Origin: CAYUYM01 sp964449305
GTDB lineage: Bacteria > Bacteroidota > Ignavibacteria > SZUA-365 > CAYQST01
Assembly (NCBI GenBank): GCA_964449305.1
Contig: CAYUYM010000124.1
Span: 1 to 10,594, forward strand
Direction: 5' to 3'
Length of the DNA stretch: 10,594 bases
Shown here: positions 1 to 7,511 of the stretch, one piece after another
Position numbering within the stretch: the stretch's first letter is position 1
Layout: each line of letters opens with the position of its first letter
Translations under genes and position numbers: made by a program
The notes under the pieces: model-generated
Seen by the model: only the letters and a program-made list of their open reading frames with translations
What the model was told of the DNA's origin: nothing
The model's database searches: none

Positions 1-1
1 C

Positions 2-1366
2 TCGTTCTACATCACCGCCACCGCCGGTGCGGGACACCAGAACTGGACGCTCAAGATGAAGAACACCACGGCCGTCGATGCCAGCACGTTCGACAATGTC
101 GGCCTGCAGCAGGTGACGACCCCGGTCAACATGACGCCGGCACTTGTCACCACTGTTCCCGGCTGGTACAAGCACACCTTCTCCGCACCCTTCATCTGGG
201 ACGGTGTCAGCAACATCCTCGTTGATGTGTGCCACGACAACGGCAACAACAATTACACCTCCTCGTGGACCGTGCGCTATGGCACACCGGTCGTCGCCGG
301 CACCACCTACCGTTATGTCGGCTACTACAGCGATTCGATGACCGGCGCCATGTGCAACACCACGACCACTGTGCTCTCGACGCCGTACAACATGATGCCG
401 AACATGCAGCTCGAGGCCTGCTCCAACAGCGGCACGACAACCACGTTCGCACCGGATGCCATCGCCACCGTGCCCGGCTCCTTCAACATTGACTGGAGCA
501 TCTACCATCCCACGCAGAGCTTCACCTCATCCGTCGAGTTCCAGCTCTACACCCCCGGTGGGGTCGCCGTCGGTGCTCCGCAGTCGCAGACCGGCATCAA
601 CGTTGTCGCCGGCGTGCTCAAGAGCGGCACGTTCGTGTTCAATGCCAATTCCTTCACGCCGGGCTTCTATCGCATTGAGGCACGCTTCACCGAACTCAAC
701 GTGTGCGGCATGCTCCAGACCTTCAAGTACTCCAAGACCATCTGCCTCATGGCTCCGGGAACGACCCTCTGCCGCGTGTGGCCGGGTGACGCCAACAACG
801 ACGGCGTGGTGAACTACGGCGACCGCAAAACCCTCAACACCTACATCTACGATGCCAACCTCCGCACAAGCTGGCTGCAAGGCCCCGCACGCTACCGTGC
901 CGACCTTTCGACCAACCCGCTCACCTACCTCACATGGGAGGAGCAGGCAGGTCTTCCGTGGAACACAGACCAGGGGTGCTACGTGGATTGTGATGGAAAC
1001 GGTGTGGTCAACAACTTCGACTATATCGGCATCAAGTTGAACTGGATGCGCTCGCATGCCATGGGCAAGGGCGAAGCGGCGGATTTCGGCTTCACCATGG
1101 ACCAGAACTTCCCGAATCCGTTCAACCCGTCGACGAAAATCAGTTATTCCGTGCCCGAGCCGAGCAACGTCCGCCTCGTGGTCATGGACATGACAGGCCG
1201 CACGGTTGCGACGCTGGTCGACGGTGTGACGGAAACCGGTGTCCATGATGTGACCTTCGATGCCTCGACGCTGCCCAGTGGCATCTACATGGCGAAGGTG
1301 TCCATGCTCGGCAACGAGTCGGGCCTCACCTTCTCGAAAACCATCAAGATGAACCTCTCCAAGTGA
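2..1366 (+). CDS. Secreted surface protein with dockerin-type calcium loops and T9SS C-terminal sorting domain (5' partial)
   Basis: The reading frame is open to the left edge, so the start and signal peptide lie outside; 454 residues are visible. Residues 1 to about 125 look like the beta-sandwich module common in Bacteroidota surface proteins, with the hallmark WDGVSNILVDVC from residue 66. A second beta-rich stretch covers about 130-240. Two dockerin-type calcium loops follow: residues 263-274 (D263, N265, D267, N271, D274) and 329-340 (D329, D331, N333, N337, D340). The last ~85 residues are a T9SS type A sorting domain, beginning FPNPFNPSTKISYSV (nt 1109 on) and carrying VMDMTGR and LPSGIYMAKV strands. 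By family knowledge such a domain sends the protein through the outer membrane, where it is cleaved and anchored or released. Biological function is not recognisable: no catalytic motif is visible in this part. A hairpin terminator follows the stop by 40 nt. Confidence 0.85.
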   Translation, partial: SFYITATAGAGHQNWTLKMKNTTAVDASTFDNVGLQQVTTPVNMTPALVTTVPGWYKHTFSAPFIWDGVSNILVDVCHDNGNNNYTSSWTVRYGTPVVAGTTYRYVGYYSDSMTGAMCNTTTTVLSTPYNMMPNMQLEACSNSGTTTTFAPDAIATVPGSFNIDWSIYHPTQSFTSSVEFQLYTPGGVAVGAPQSQTGINVVAGVLKSGTFVFNANSFTPGFYRIEARFTELNVCGMLQTFKYSKTICLMAPGTTLCRVWPGDANNDGVVNYGDRKTLNTYIYDANLRTSWLQGPARYRADLSTNPLTYLTWEEQAGLPWNTDQGCYVDCDGNGVVNNFDYIGIKLNWMRSHAMGKGEAADFGFTMDQNFPNPFNPSTKISYSVPEPSNVRLVVMDMTGRTVATLVDGVTETGVHDVTFDASTLPSGIYMAKVSMLGNESGLTFSKTIKMNLSK

Positions 1367-1406
1367 TCCGGTTCAGCATTCCACCCAGGATCCTCATCCG
1401 GGTGGG

Positions 1407-1435
1407 GGAAGGGGCGGCCGATGGCCGCCCTTTCC
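1407..1435 (+). terminator. Strong GC-rich hairpin terminator after the T9SS cargo gene
   Basis: The arms at 1407-1419 and 1423-1435 pair over 13 bp, with one G-T wobble and a 3-nt GAT loop. The core is GGGCGGCC against GGCCGCCC. The 3' arm contains TTTCC and is followed by TTTGA, so the U tract is short and interrupted. The hairpin begins 40 nt after the cargo stop codon. A weaker hairpin (1381-1386 with 1400-1405, 6 bp, 13-nt loop) lies just before it. Intrinsic termination is the best explanation, although the poor U tract makes strength uncertain; it could also act as a 3' end stabiliser. Confidence 0.65.
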
Positions 1436-1467
1436 TTTGAGTTTCCAGCCCCATTTCCGTAAGTTTC
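1436..1467 (+). promoter_or_regulatory. Candidate Bacteroidota-type promoter for aspS and downstream genes
   Basis: TTTG at 1436-1439 is followed after 20 nt by TAAGTTTC at 1460-1467. The known Bacteroidota primary-sigma consensus is TTTG or TTG at -33 and TAnnTTTG at -7, about 19-21 nt apart. The -7 box here matches five of the six fixed bases. Transcription would start near 1473, giving a leader of about 55 nt before the aspS ATG. The -33 element touches the end of the preceding terminator. Whether this organism uses that consensus is inferred from its likely lineage. Confidence 0.42.
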
Positions 1468-1475
1468 CAAGTCTT

Positions 1476-1497
1476 GGGCTGTCGGCCGCGGCTGCCC
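1476..1497 (+). other. GC-rich hairpin in the aspS leader
   Basis: The arms 1476-1483 and 1490-1497 pair as GGGC/GCCC plus GTC/GGC, with one T-T mismatch and a 6-nt loop GGCCGC. If transcription starts near 1473, the hairpin sits at the extreme 5' end of the mRNA. There it could protect the transcript or shape translation. No U tract follows, so it is not a terminator. The leader lacks the features of a T-box. It may simply reflect high GC content. Confidence 0.3.
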
Positions 1498-1528
1498 CCA
1501 TCGATCACCAACAAGGAATCCTCTGCAC

Positions 1529-3307
1529 ATGAAGTATCCGCAGCGCACCCATACATGCGGCGAACTCCGCGCCACCCACCAGGGAATGACGGTCACACTC
1601 AACGGCTGGGTCGACGGCCGGCGCAACCTCGGAGGCATGATCTTCATCGACCTTCGCGACAGGTATGGCGTGGCGCAGATCGTGTTCGCCCCGCAGCACA
1701 ACGCCGCCGTCCATGAGGCGGCCCATGAGATCCGCTCCGAGTTCGTGATCTCCGCCACCGGCCGCGTCCAGCTCCGCCCCGACACCATGGCCAATCCCGC
1801 CATGCCCACCGGTGAGGTGGAGGTCATCATCGACAGCTTCGTCATCCTCGCAGCGTCGGAGATCACCCCTTTTGAGATCAAAGACGACGTGGACGCCCTG
1901 GAGGAACTGCGCCTGCGTTATCGCTACCTCGACCTCCGCAGGCCCACTCTCCAGCGGAATCTCCTCCTGCGGCACCGCGTGTACCAGATCACCCATCGAC
2001 ACTTCGACGCTCATGGCTTCATCGAGGTCGAGACTCCGGTGCTGATGAAGAGCACGCCGGAGGGAGCCCGCGATTACCTCGTTCCTTCGCGCATCCATCC
2101 GGGACGATTCTACGCCCTGCCTCAATCGCCCCAGACCTACAAGCAGCTTCTCATGGTGGCAGGATTCGATCGCTACATGCAGATCACGAAGTGCTTCCGC
2201 GACGAGGATCTCCGCTCCGACCGACAGCCGGAGTTCACGCAGATCGATGTGGAGATGTCCTTCGTCACGCCGGAGGATGTCTACGTCCTCATCGAGGAAC
2301 TGGTGAAGACCTTCCTGTGGGAGACCAACGAGTATCATCTGCACACCCCCATCCCACGCATGACCTACGACGAGGCCATCGAGCAGTACGGTTCGGACAA
2401 GCCGGATCTGCGCTTCGGTATGCGCATCGAGACGTTGAACGCGGTGGTGGAGGGCAGTGGCTTCAAGGTGTTCGATGATGCCCTTGCCGGTGGTGGTGCC
2501 GTGGCGGCGATCGTCGTGAAGGGGGCGGCAACGTACACCCGCAGGCAGATCGACGAGCTCACAGAACGGGCCAGGGCGCTCGGAGCGGGCGGGTTGGTAT
2601 GGATGAAGCGCACTGCAGATGGCGTGCAGTCGCCTGTGGCCAAGTTCCTCGCTCCTGCAATGGTCGACGGCATCATGGAGGCCGCGCGTGTGGAGGAGGG
2701 CGACCTGCTTCTCGCAGTGGCCGATGTGCGCAACCGCCTGGTGCGCTCGGTGCTCGGGGCGTTGCGGCTCGAGCTGGCGAAGGCGCTCGATCTGCTGGAC
2801 CCGCAGCAGCACAGCCTTCTCTGGGTCACGGATTTCCCGATGTTCCAATACGACGAGGAACGGAAACGCCATGTTGCGGAGCATCATCCGTTCACCATGC
2901 CCAAGCCCACGGATCTTGACTTCCTCGAATCCGATCCGGCGCGTGTCCGCGCGGACTGCTACGATCTGGTGTGGAACGGCAACGAGGTGGCCAGCGGCAG
3001 CATCCGCATCCACGACCGGACAATCCAGGAACGTGTGTTTGCCGTGATGGGCTTGGACGACCAGGAGGTGCAGACGAAGTTTGGCTTCCTTCTCAATGCC
3101 TTCACCTTCGGGGCGCCGCCGCACGGTGGTGTGGCACTCGGCCTCGACCGCATCGTCGCCATCCTCGTCGGCACGGGATCCATCCGAGACGTGATCGCGT
3201 TCCCGAAGACGAACAGCGCGCTCTCGCTCATGGACAGCGCCCCGACGGAGGCGTCCGCGGAGCAGCTCGACGAACTCCACATCGCCCTGGTGAAGCCCCG
3301 TGTTTGA
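1529..3307 (+). CDS. aspS: Aspartyl-tRNA synthetase, bacterial type with GAD insertion domain
   Basis: This 592-residue cytoplasmic class II synthetase charges tRNA-Asp with aspartate; the length is close to the 590 of E. coli AspRS. The N-terminal OB-fold anticodon-binding domain covers roughly 1-110 (GWVDGRRNLGGMIFIDLRD). The catalytic core begins near 140. It contains KSTPEGARDYLVPSR, the aspartate-site residues S200-P201-Q202 and K205, motif 2 (FRDEDLRSDRQPEFTQID, from residue 223) and motif 3 (GLDR, 538-541). The bacterial GAD domain lies at about 300-410. L34 sits where discriminating enzymes have Leu and non-discriminating ones have His, so it may be Asp-specific. An AAGGA site (1513-1517) lies 11 nt before the ATG. 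The gene probably heads the + strand unit, and its last 8 nt overlap hutI. Confidence 0.97.
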   Translation: MKYPQRTHTCGELRATHQGMTVTLNGWVDGRRNLGGMIFIDLRDRYGVAQIVFAPQHNAAVHEAAHEIRSEFVISATGRVQLRPDTMANPAMPTGEVEVIIDSFVILAASEITPFEIKDDVDALEELRLRYRYLDLRRPTLQRNLLLRHRVYQITHRHFDAHGFIEVETPVLMKSTPEGARDYLVPSRIHPGRFYALPQSPQTYKQLLMVAGFDRYMQITKCFRDEDLRSDRQPEFTQIDVEMSFVTPEDVYVLIEELVKTFLWETNEYHLHTPIPRMTYDEAIEQYGSDKPDLRFGMRIETLNAVVEGSGFKVFDDALAGGGAVAAIVVKGAATYTRRQIDELTERARALGAGGLVWMKRTADGVQSPVAKFLAPAMVDGIMEAARVEEGDLLLAVADVRNRLVRSVLGALRLELAKALDLLDPQQHSLLWVTDFPMFQYDEERKRHVAEHHPFTMPKPTDLDFLESDPARVRADCYDLVWNGNEVASGSIRIHDRTIQERVFAVMGLDDQEVQTKFGFLLNAFTFGAPPHGGVALGLDRIVAILVGTGSIRDVIAFPKTNSALSLMDSAPTEASAEQLDELHIALVKPRV

Positions 3308-4568
3308 TCTCCTCATTCACAGCGCCGCCGAGCTTGTCACCGTGGCCGCCCATGGGGCGCGGGTCAAGACGGGCGCGGACATGCGCGAGCTGCACATCAT
3401 CCCCGATGGGGCGGTTGGCATCACAGACGGGCGGATCGCCTGGGTGGGGAACAGCAGTGAGGTGTCGGAAAAGGATGCGTCCGACGTGATCGACGCGCGG
3501 GGGCGCACCGTGCTGCCTGGCTTCGTGGATTCCCACACACACCTGGTATTTGCTGGAAACCGCGAGCACGATTTTGCGCGGCGCATCGCCGGCGCCACCT
3601 ATGCCGAGATCGCCGCCGCCGGAGGGGGCATCAACACCACCGTCAAGGCCACACGTGCGGCAAGCCTGGTGGAACTGCTGGATCTCGCCCTGAACCGGCT
3701 CGATTCCTGTTTGCAGCACGGCAGCACAACCGTTGAAATCAAAAGCGGTTACGGACTGGACTTTGAGAATGAAATGAAGATGCTCCAAGTGATCCGGGAA
3801 CTCCGGGAGCTCCATGTGGTGAAGACCGTCCCCACGTTTCTTGGTGCTCATGTGGTGCCCTTCGATTACCGTGACCGCCGGGCTGAGTATGTGGACATGC
3901 TCATCCACCGACTTCTGCCTCAGATTGCGGCCGACGGGCTCGCCGAGTTCTGTGATGTGTTTGCCGAAGCGAATGCCTTCAGCTTGGACGAGACACGGGC
4001 GATATTTCATGCGGCCCGCGCTCTGGGGTTGAAGCTGAAGCTGCATGCTGATCAGATCACCCCGGGAGGGGGGGCGGGGGTGGCGGCCGTGCATGGAGCG
4101 GTGTCGGCCGATCATCTCGATCATTCATCCGACGCTGACCTGCGCTCCATGGTGGACGCGGGGACGGTGGCAACACTGCTTCCAGGTGTGTCACTCTTTC
4201 TCGGAGAGGAATGGCCTGATGCCCGGCGCTTCATTGATGCTGGTGTGCCCACCGCCATCGCCACCGACATGAATCCCGGTTCCTGCATGTCGGAGAACAT
4301 GCAGCTCATGATGAGCCTGGCCGTGATGCGCATGCACATGACCATGGAGGAGGCCATCACCGCCGCAACGTTGAATGCCGCTGCAGCGATCGACCGATCC
4401 GACAGCATCGGGAGCATCGAGGTGGGAAAGGTCGCCGACATCCTCATCTTCGATGCATCCAACCACCATCAGATCCCGTATCATTTCGGCATCAACCATC
4501 TGGCCACCGTGGTAGCGGACGGCCACGTGGTGCTGGACAAGCATCTCGCCGAAGCCGGCGACATCTGA
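3300..4568 (+). CDS. hutI: Imidazolonepropionase (histidine degradation)
   Basis: This 422-residue amidohydrolase-superfamily enzyme hydrolyses 4-imidazolone-5-propionate to N-formimino-L-glutamate, the third step of histidine breakdown, in the cytoplasm. Visible metal ligands are H79 and H81 (in VDSHTHLVFAGNR), H249 (LHAD) and D323 (ATDMNPGS). Substrate-site residues R88, Y101, Y151 (KSGYGL), H184 (GAHVVP) and H272 (ADHLDH) are also present. Where B. subtilis HutI has Glu252, this protein has Gln252. The start is GTG at 3300, inside the end of aspS (8-nt overlap) and without a clear ribosome site, so translation is probably coupled to aspS. This start gives the usual family length and N-terminus. 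No hutH, hutU or hutG is visible nearby. A run of seven G (4068-4074) follows the H249 motif, but the frame is intact. Confidence 0.94.
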   Translation: MFDLLIHSAAELVTVAAHGARVKTGADMRELHIIPDGAVGITDGRIAWVGNSSEVSEKDASDVIDARGRTVLPGFVDSHTHLVFAGNREHDFARRIAGATYAEIAAAGGGINTTVKATRAASLVELLDLALNRLDSCLQHGSTTVEIKSGYGLDFENEMKMLQVIRELRELHVVKTVPTFLGAHVVPFDYRDRRAEYVDMLIHRLLPQIAADGLAEFCDVFAEANAFSLDETRAIFHAARALGLKLKLHADQITPGGGAGVAAVHGAVSADHLDHSSDADLRSMVDAGTVATLLPGVSLFLGEEWPDARRFIDAGVPTAIATDMNPGSCMSENMQLMMSLAVMRMHMTMEEAITAATLNAAAAIDRSDSIGSIEVGKVADILIFDASNHHQIPYHFGINHLATVVADGHVVLDKHLAEAGDI

Positions 4569-4598
4569 TCCCCTCACAGACACGACGGAGCGTCATCC

Positions 4599-5528
4599 AT
4601 GACCGGGCAGGACAGCATCCTCCATACACATCGACTGACCAAGCGTTTCGGAAAACGGACAGCCGTCCGTGATCTCGACATCGAGGTGCTTCGGGGCGAC
4701 ATCTACGGTTTCCTCGGCCCCAACGGGGCGGGCAAGAGCACGACCATCCGCATGGCACTGTCGCTCATCACGCCCACCGCGGGGAGTGTCGAGCTCTTCG
4801 GGCGCAACATCGTTCGCGACCGCTCTGCCTTGGCGCGCGTGGGCGGCCTTGTGGAGCGGCCGGATTTCTACCTCTACCTGTCTGCGCGGAAGAACCTTGA
4901 GATCGTGCAGTCTCTGTACGGCCACGTGGACAGGAAGCGTGTGGATGCAGTGCTCGACATCGTGGGCCTGCTCGATCGGGCGGGGGATCGTGTGAAGGGC
5001 TATTCCCACGGCATGAAGCAGCGCCTCGGCATCGCCCAGGCCCTTCTGCCGAATCCGGAGTTCCTCATCCTCGACGAGCCCACCAACGGTCTCGACCCGC
5101 AGGGCATGAAGGAGGTGCGTGACATGATCATGGAGCTGAACCGCGATCATGGCATGACCATCCTGCTGTCCTCGCACCTGCTCAACGAGATCGAGCAGGT
5201 GGCCACGCGGATGTGCATCATCCATCAGGGGGAATTGAAGGTGCAGGGCGAGGTTCGCACCCTGATGAGCCGGGATCACCTCACCGTGCGCATTGTCGGA
5301 AATCCCCGGGAAGCGCTCCTCACAGCGCTGGGAAGCCTGTCCTGGGTGCAGGACGTGGTCGCGGAAGCAGAGGCTGTCTCGTGCACCGTGCCCCGGGAGA
5401 AGCTGGCCGCGACGAACTGCACACTTGTGGGGCAGGGCATCGAGGTGTCCACCTTCACGCCGCGGTACTCGCTGGAGGATTACTTCCTCTCGATCACGGA
5501 AGCCCCTGCAGAGGGAGTCGCCTCATGA
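4599..5528 (+). CDS. ABC-2-type transporter ATP-binding protein (CcmA/BcrA-like), no permease adjacent
   Basis: This 309-residue cytoplasmic ATPase would power an ABC exporter. The sequence shows Walker A GPNGAGKST (40-48), a signature of the BcrA/CcmA kind, YSHGMKQR (135-142), Walker B FLILDEP (155-161) with E160, the D-loop GLDPQG, and the switch His193 in LLSSHLLNE. The C-terminal ~90 residues form the accessory region typical of ABC-2 drug, bacitracin or lantibiotic-type ATPases. A GGAG site (4587-4590) lies 8 nt before the ATG. hutI ends 30 nt upstream. Its TGA stop overlaps the start of the DUF2723 gene. Such ATPases normally sit beside an ABC-2 membrane protein gene; none is present here, so the substrate is unknown. 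The partner may be encoded elsewhere. Confidence 0.93.
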   Translation: MTGQDSILHTHRLTKRFGKRTAVRDLDIEVLRGDIYGFLGPNGAGKSTTIRMALSLITPTAGSVELFGRNIVRDRSALARVGGLVERPDFYLYLSARKNLEIVQSLYGHVDRKRVDAVLDIVGLLDRAGDRVKGYSHGMKQRLGIAQALLPNPEFLILDEPTNGLDPQGMKEVRDMIMELNRDHGMTILLSSHLLNEIEQVATRMCIIHQGELKVQGEVRTLMSRDHLTVRIVGNPREALLTALGSLSWVQDVVAEAEAVSCTVPREKLAATNCTLVGQGIEVSTFTPRYSLEDYFLSITEAPAEGVAS

Positions 5529-7462
5529 TGCGGCATCTGCGTGAGCCGCGCATCGCATCGGCGCTCTTCGGCGTTGTGGTGTTCATCACCTTTCTCGTGA
5601 CGCTGGCACCGGGCGTCGGCTTCATCGATGCGGGAGAGTTGGCGGCCGTGGCACACACGTTCGGCATCGCGCATCCGACCGGCTATCCGCTGTTCACACT
5701 GGTCGCGGGCATCTGGGCCCGCGTGCCCTTTGGCGACGGCATCCTGCGGCTGAACATCCTCGCGGCGCTGCTCACGGCGGCCGCGGCGGGCACACTGATG
5801 TCGACGCTCTGGACGATGCTGGGCATCACGCCCGAGGCGGCGCCCCGTGCGGTGCGGAGGTCTGCCGCGCAGAAGGGCCGGGGGCAGAACGCACAGAAGG
5901 CGCCGAAGCGCCGTCCACTGTCGGAACTCGAACGACTGGCGCTGGCTGCCTTTGGCGCCTCGACCATCGCCTTCTCCCGCACGTTCTGGAGCACGGGGCT
6001 CTCCATCGAGGTGTACTCCCTGCATCTGCTGTGCATTGCCATCGTGCTGCGCCTGTATGTCACGCTCATGTTCGCCGCTGACGCGGAGAACGGTGCCTGG
6101 AGGCGCCGCTGGTTCGTCTTCGCACTCATGACCGGCCTCGCCTTCACGAACCACATGACCACGGTGTTGCTGGCGCCGGCGTTTCTGGTGCTGTTCTTCC
6201 AGCGCTTCGGCTTCACCCCGGCTGCCTGGAAGCGCATCGGTTGGGCCGTTCCGGCCTTCCTCGTCGGCCTGCTGCCGTATCTCTTCCTGCCGCTTCGAGC
6301 CGCCGCCGCCCCGTACTACAACTGGGGCAACCCGGTGGACTGGACCCGGTTCGTGTGGCACATCACCGGGAAGCAGTTTCAGGTGTGGATGTTTTCCGGC
6401 ACGGAGGCGATGAAGCAGCAGCTTGGTGTGTTTTTCTCGACCTTCCCGGCGGAGTTCGGATTCATTCCCGTGATCGTCATCGTCATCGGCATCTTCACCA
6501 CCTTCGCCCACGGCAGGCGGCTGGGAGCGCTGTTGCTGTTGCTCTTCGTGACCTGCGTGGCCTATGCGGTGAACTACAACATCAACGACATCGAATCCTA
6601 CTTCCTCCTCGCCTACATCGTGGCCGGCTTCTGGGCGGCCTTCGGTCTGCACTGGATCATGGACCGCGTCGCTGACGCACGACGCATGCACGTCCTCGCC
6701 GCCGGGGCGCTCTGCCTCGGTGTGGTCATCGGCATCGACGGCGCGGCGGTGTCGCAGAGGGACAACCACCTCGTGGAGGATTACACGAAGAACATGTTCC
6801 AGTCCTTCCAGCCCGACGCCGTCGTCATCGGCTTTCAATGGGACTATTGGATCTCCGCCTCGTACTATTACCAGACGGTGGAACACCTCCGTCCCGACGT
6901 GGTGGTGATCGACAAGGAGTTGTTGCGCCGGTCCTGGTACCTGCTCCAGATGCAGCGCAACCACCCGGACGTCTTCGGTCCGGTGGAGAAGGAGATCACC
7001 GCATTCATGACACAGCTCACGCTGTTTGAACGCGAGGAACCCTACAATCCCGAGGTCATCGAGTACACGTACAACGCGATGATCGACGGCATCATCGCGA
7101 ACGCGATCACGCATCGCCCCGTGTACCTCGGCATCGAGATGGAGCGGCATTTCGCGCCCGGGCTCGTCCGCATCCCGGAGGGGCTGGCCTTCCGCCTGTA
7201 CACGCCGGACGCGGTGCCTTCACCCGAAGCGCCGGTGTGGGATGCCTTCACGTACCGGCCCTTTGCGCGCCGCGGCAGACTGGAGGATGCACTGGTCAGC
7301 TTCTATGCGAGGATGCTCAACGCGCGCGGGTTGTACCTTGCCAACAACGGATTCCTGGAGCAGGCCGGGACATATTTCTCGCGGGCGCTTGAATTCACCC
7401 CCGGGGACCCTGATCTGCTGATGAACCTGGAACGCGTGCGACAGGCGCGGCACGCCGCATGA
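5525..7462 (+). CDS. DUF2723 (TMEM260-like) GT-C-fold membrane protein, putative protein O-glycosyltransferase
   Basis: This 645-residue polytopic inner-membrane protein has the DUF2723 hallmark right after the first membrane helix: D35-A-G-E38 followed by GIAHPTGYPLF (47-57). In GT-C enzymes, acidic residues in this first outer loop act in catalysis. Human TMEM260, of the same family, is a protein O-mannosyltransferase, so transfer of a lipid-linked sugar to exported proteins is plausible but inferred. Hydrophobic segments continue to about residue 420. Residues 108-130 form a Lys/Arg/Gln-rich, probably cytoplasmic loop. The C-terminal ~200 residues look soluble and end in one TPR-like helix pair (about 597-635). 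The start is the ATG at 5525, which overlaps the upstream TGA as ATGA and has GAGGGAG (5511-5517) 7 nt before it. The next codon is also ATG (5528). Confidence 0.85.
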   Translation: MMRHLREPRIASALFGVVVFITFLVTLAPGVGFIDAGELAAVAHTFGIAHPTGYPLFTLVAGIWARVPFGDGILRLNILAALLTAAAAGTLMSTLWTMLGITPEAAPRAVRRSAAQKGRGQNAQKAPKRRPLSELERLALAAFGASTIAFSRTFWSTGLSIEVYSLHLLCIAIVLRLYVTLMFAADAENGAWRRRWFVFALMTGLAFTNHMTTVLLAPAFLVLFFQRFGFTPAAWKRIGWAVPAFLVGLLPYLFLPLRAAAAPYYNWGNPVDWTRFVWHITGKQFQVWMFSGTEAMKQQLGVFFSTFPAEFGFIPVIVIVIGIFTTFAHGRRLGALLLLLFVTCVAYAVNYNINDIESYFLLAYIVAGFWAAFGLHWIMDRVADARRMHVLAAGALCLGVVIGIDGAAVSQRDNHLVEDYTKNMFQSFQPDAVVIGFQWDYWISASYYYQTVEHLRPDVVVIDKELLRRSWYLLQMQRNHPDVFGPVEKEITAFMTQLTLFEREEPYNPEVIEYTYNAMIDGIIANAITHRPVYLGIEMERHFAPGLVRIPEGLAFRLYTPDAVPSPEAPVWDAFTYRPFARRGRLEDALVSFYARMLNARGLYLANNGFLEQAGTYFSRALEFTPGDPDLLMNLERVRQARHAA

Positions 7463-7511
7463 CAGCAGGACTGAACGGATACGCACTCGGAACACCAATG
7501 AAGGAGAGGAC

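Noticed and set aside
332..340. Asp-Ser-Met in the cargo protein, matching the Bacteroides O-glycosylation motif D(S/T)(A/I/L/V/M/T)
   Set aside because: A single short motif is expected by chance in a Ser/Thr-rich protein and does not by itself link the cargo to the DUF2723 gene.
527..1246. 239-residue open frame on the minus strand inside the cargo gene
   Set aside because: It overlaps the dockerin and T9SS domains completely and shows no recognisable motif.
1505..3316. 603-residue open frame on the minus strand across aspS
   Set aside because: It is antisense to a clear AspRS and arises from GC-rich third positions. Its composition (many His, Arg, Asp, Val) is that of a shadow frame and no domain is recognisable.
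4064..4083. G-rich run (GGG, seven G, five G, GG) in hutI, possible quadruplex or slippage site
   Set aside because: The frame is intact and the run encodes a Gly-rich turn expected at this place in the family. Nothing suggests phase variation.
4569..4598. Possible promoter or terminator between hutI and the ABC ATPase gene
   Set aside because: The 30-nt gap contains only the GGAG ribosome site; no hairpin or promoter boxes are visible, so cotranscription is more likely.
5213..5524. N-terminal extension of the DUF2723 frame upstream of 5525
   Set aside because: It lies within the ABC ATPase coding region in another frame and reads as Gly/Arg/His-rich shadow. ATG 5525 has a good ribosome site and places a normal first membrane helix.
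5480..7150. 556-residue open frame on the minus strand across the DUF2723 gene
   Set aside because: It is the complement of a recognisable membrane protein; the His/Arg/Glu-rich composition has no family resemblance and it has no ribosome site.
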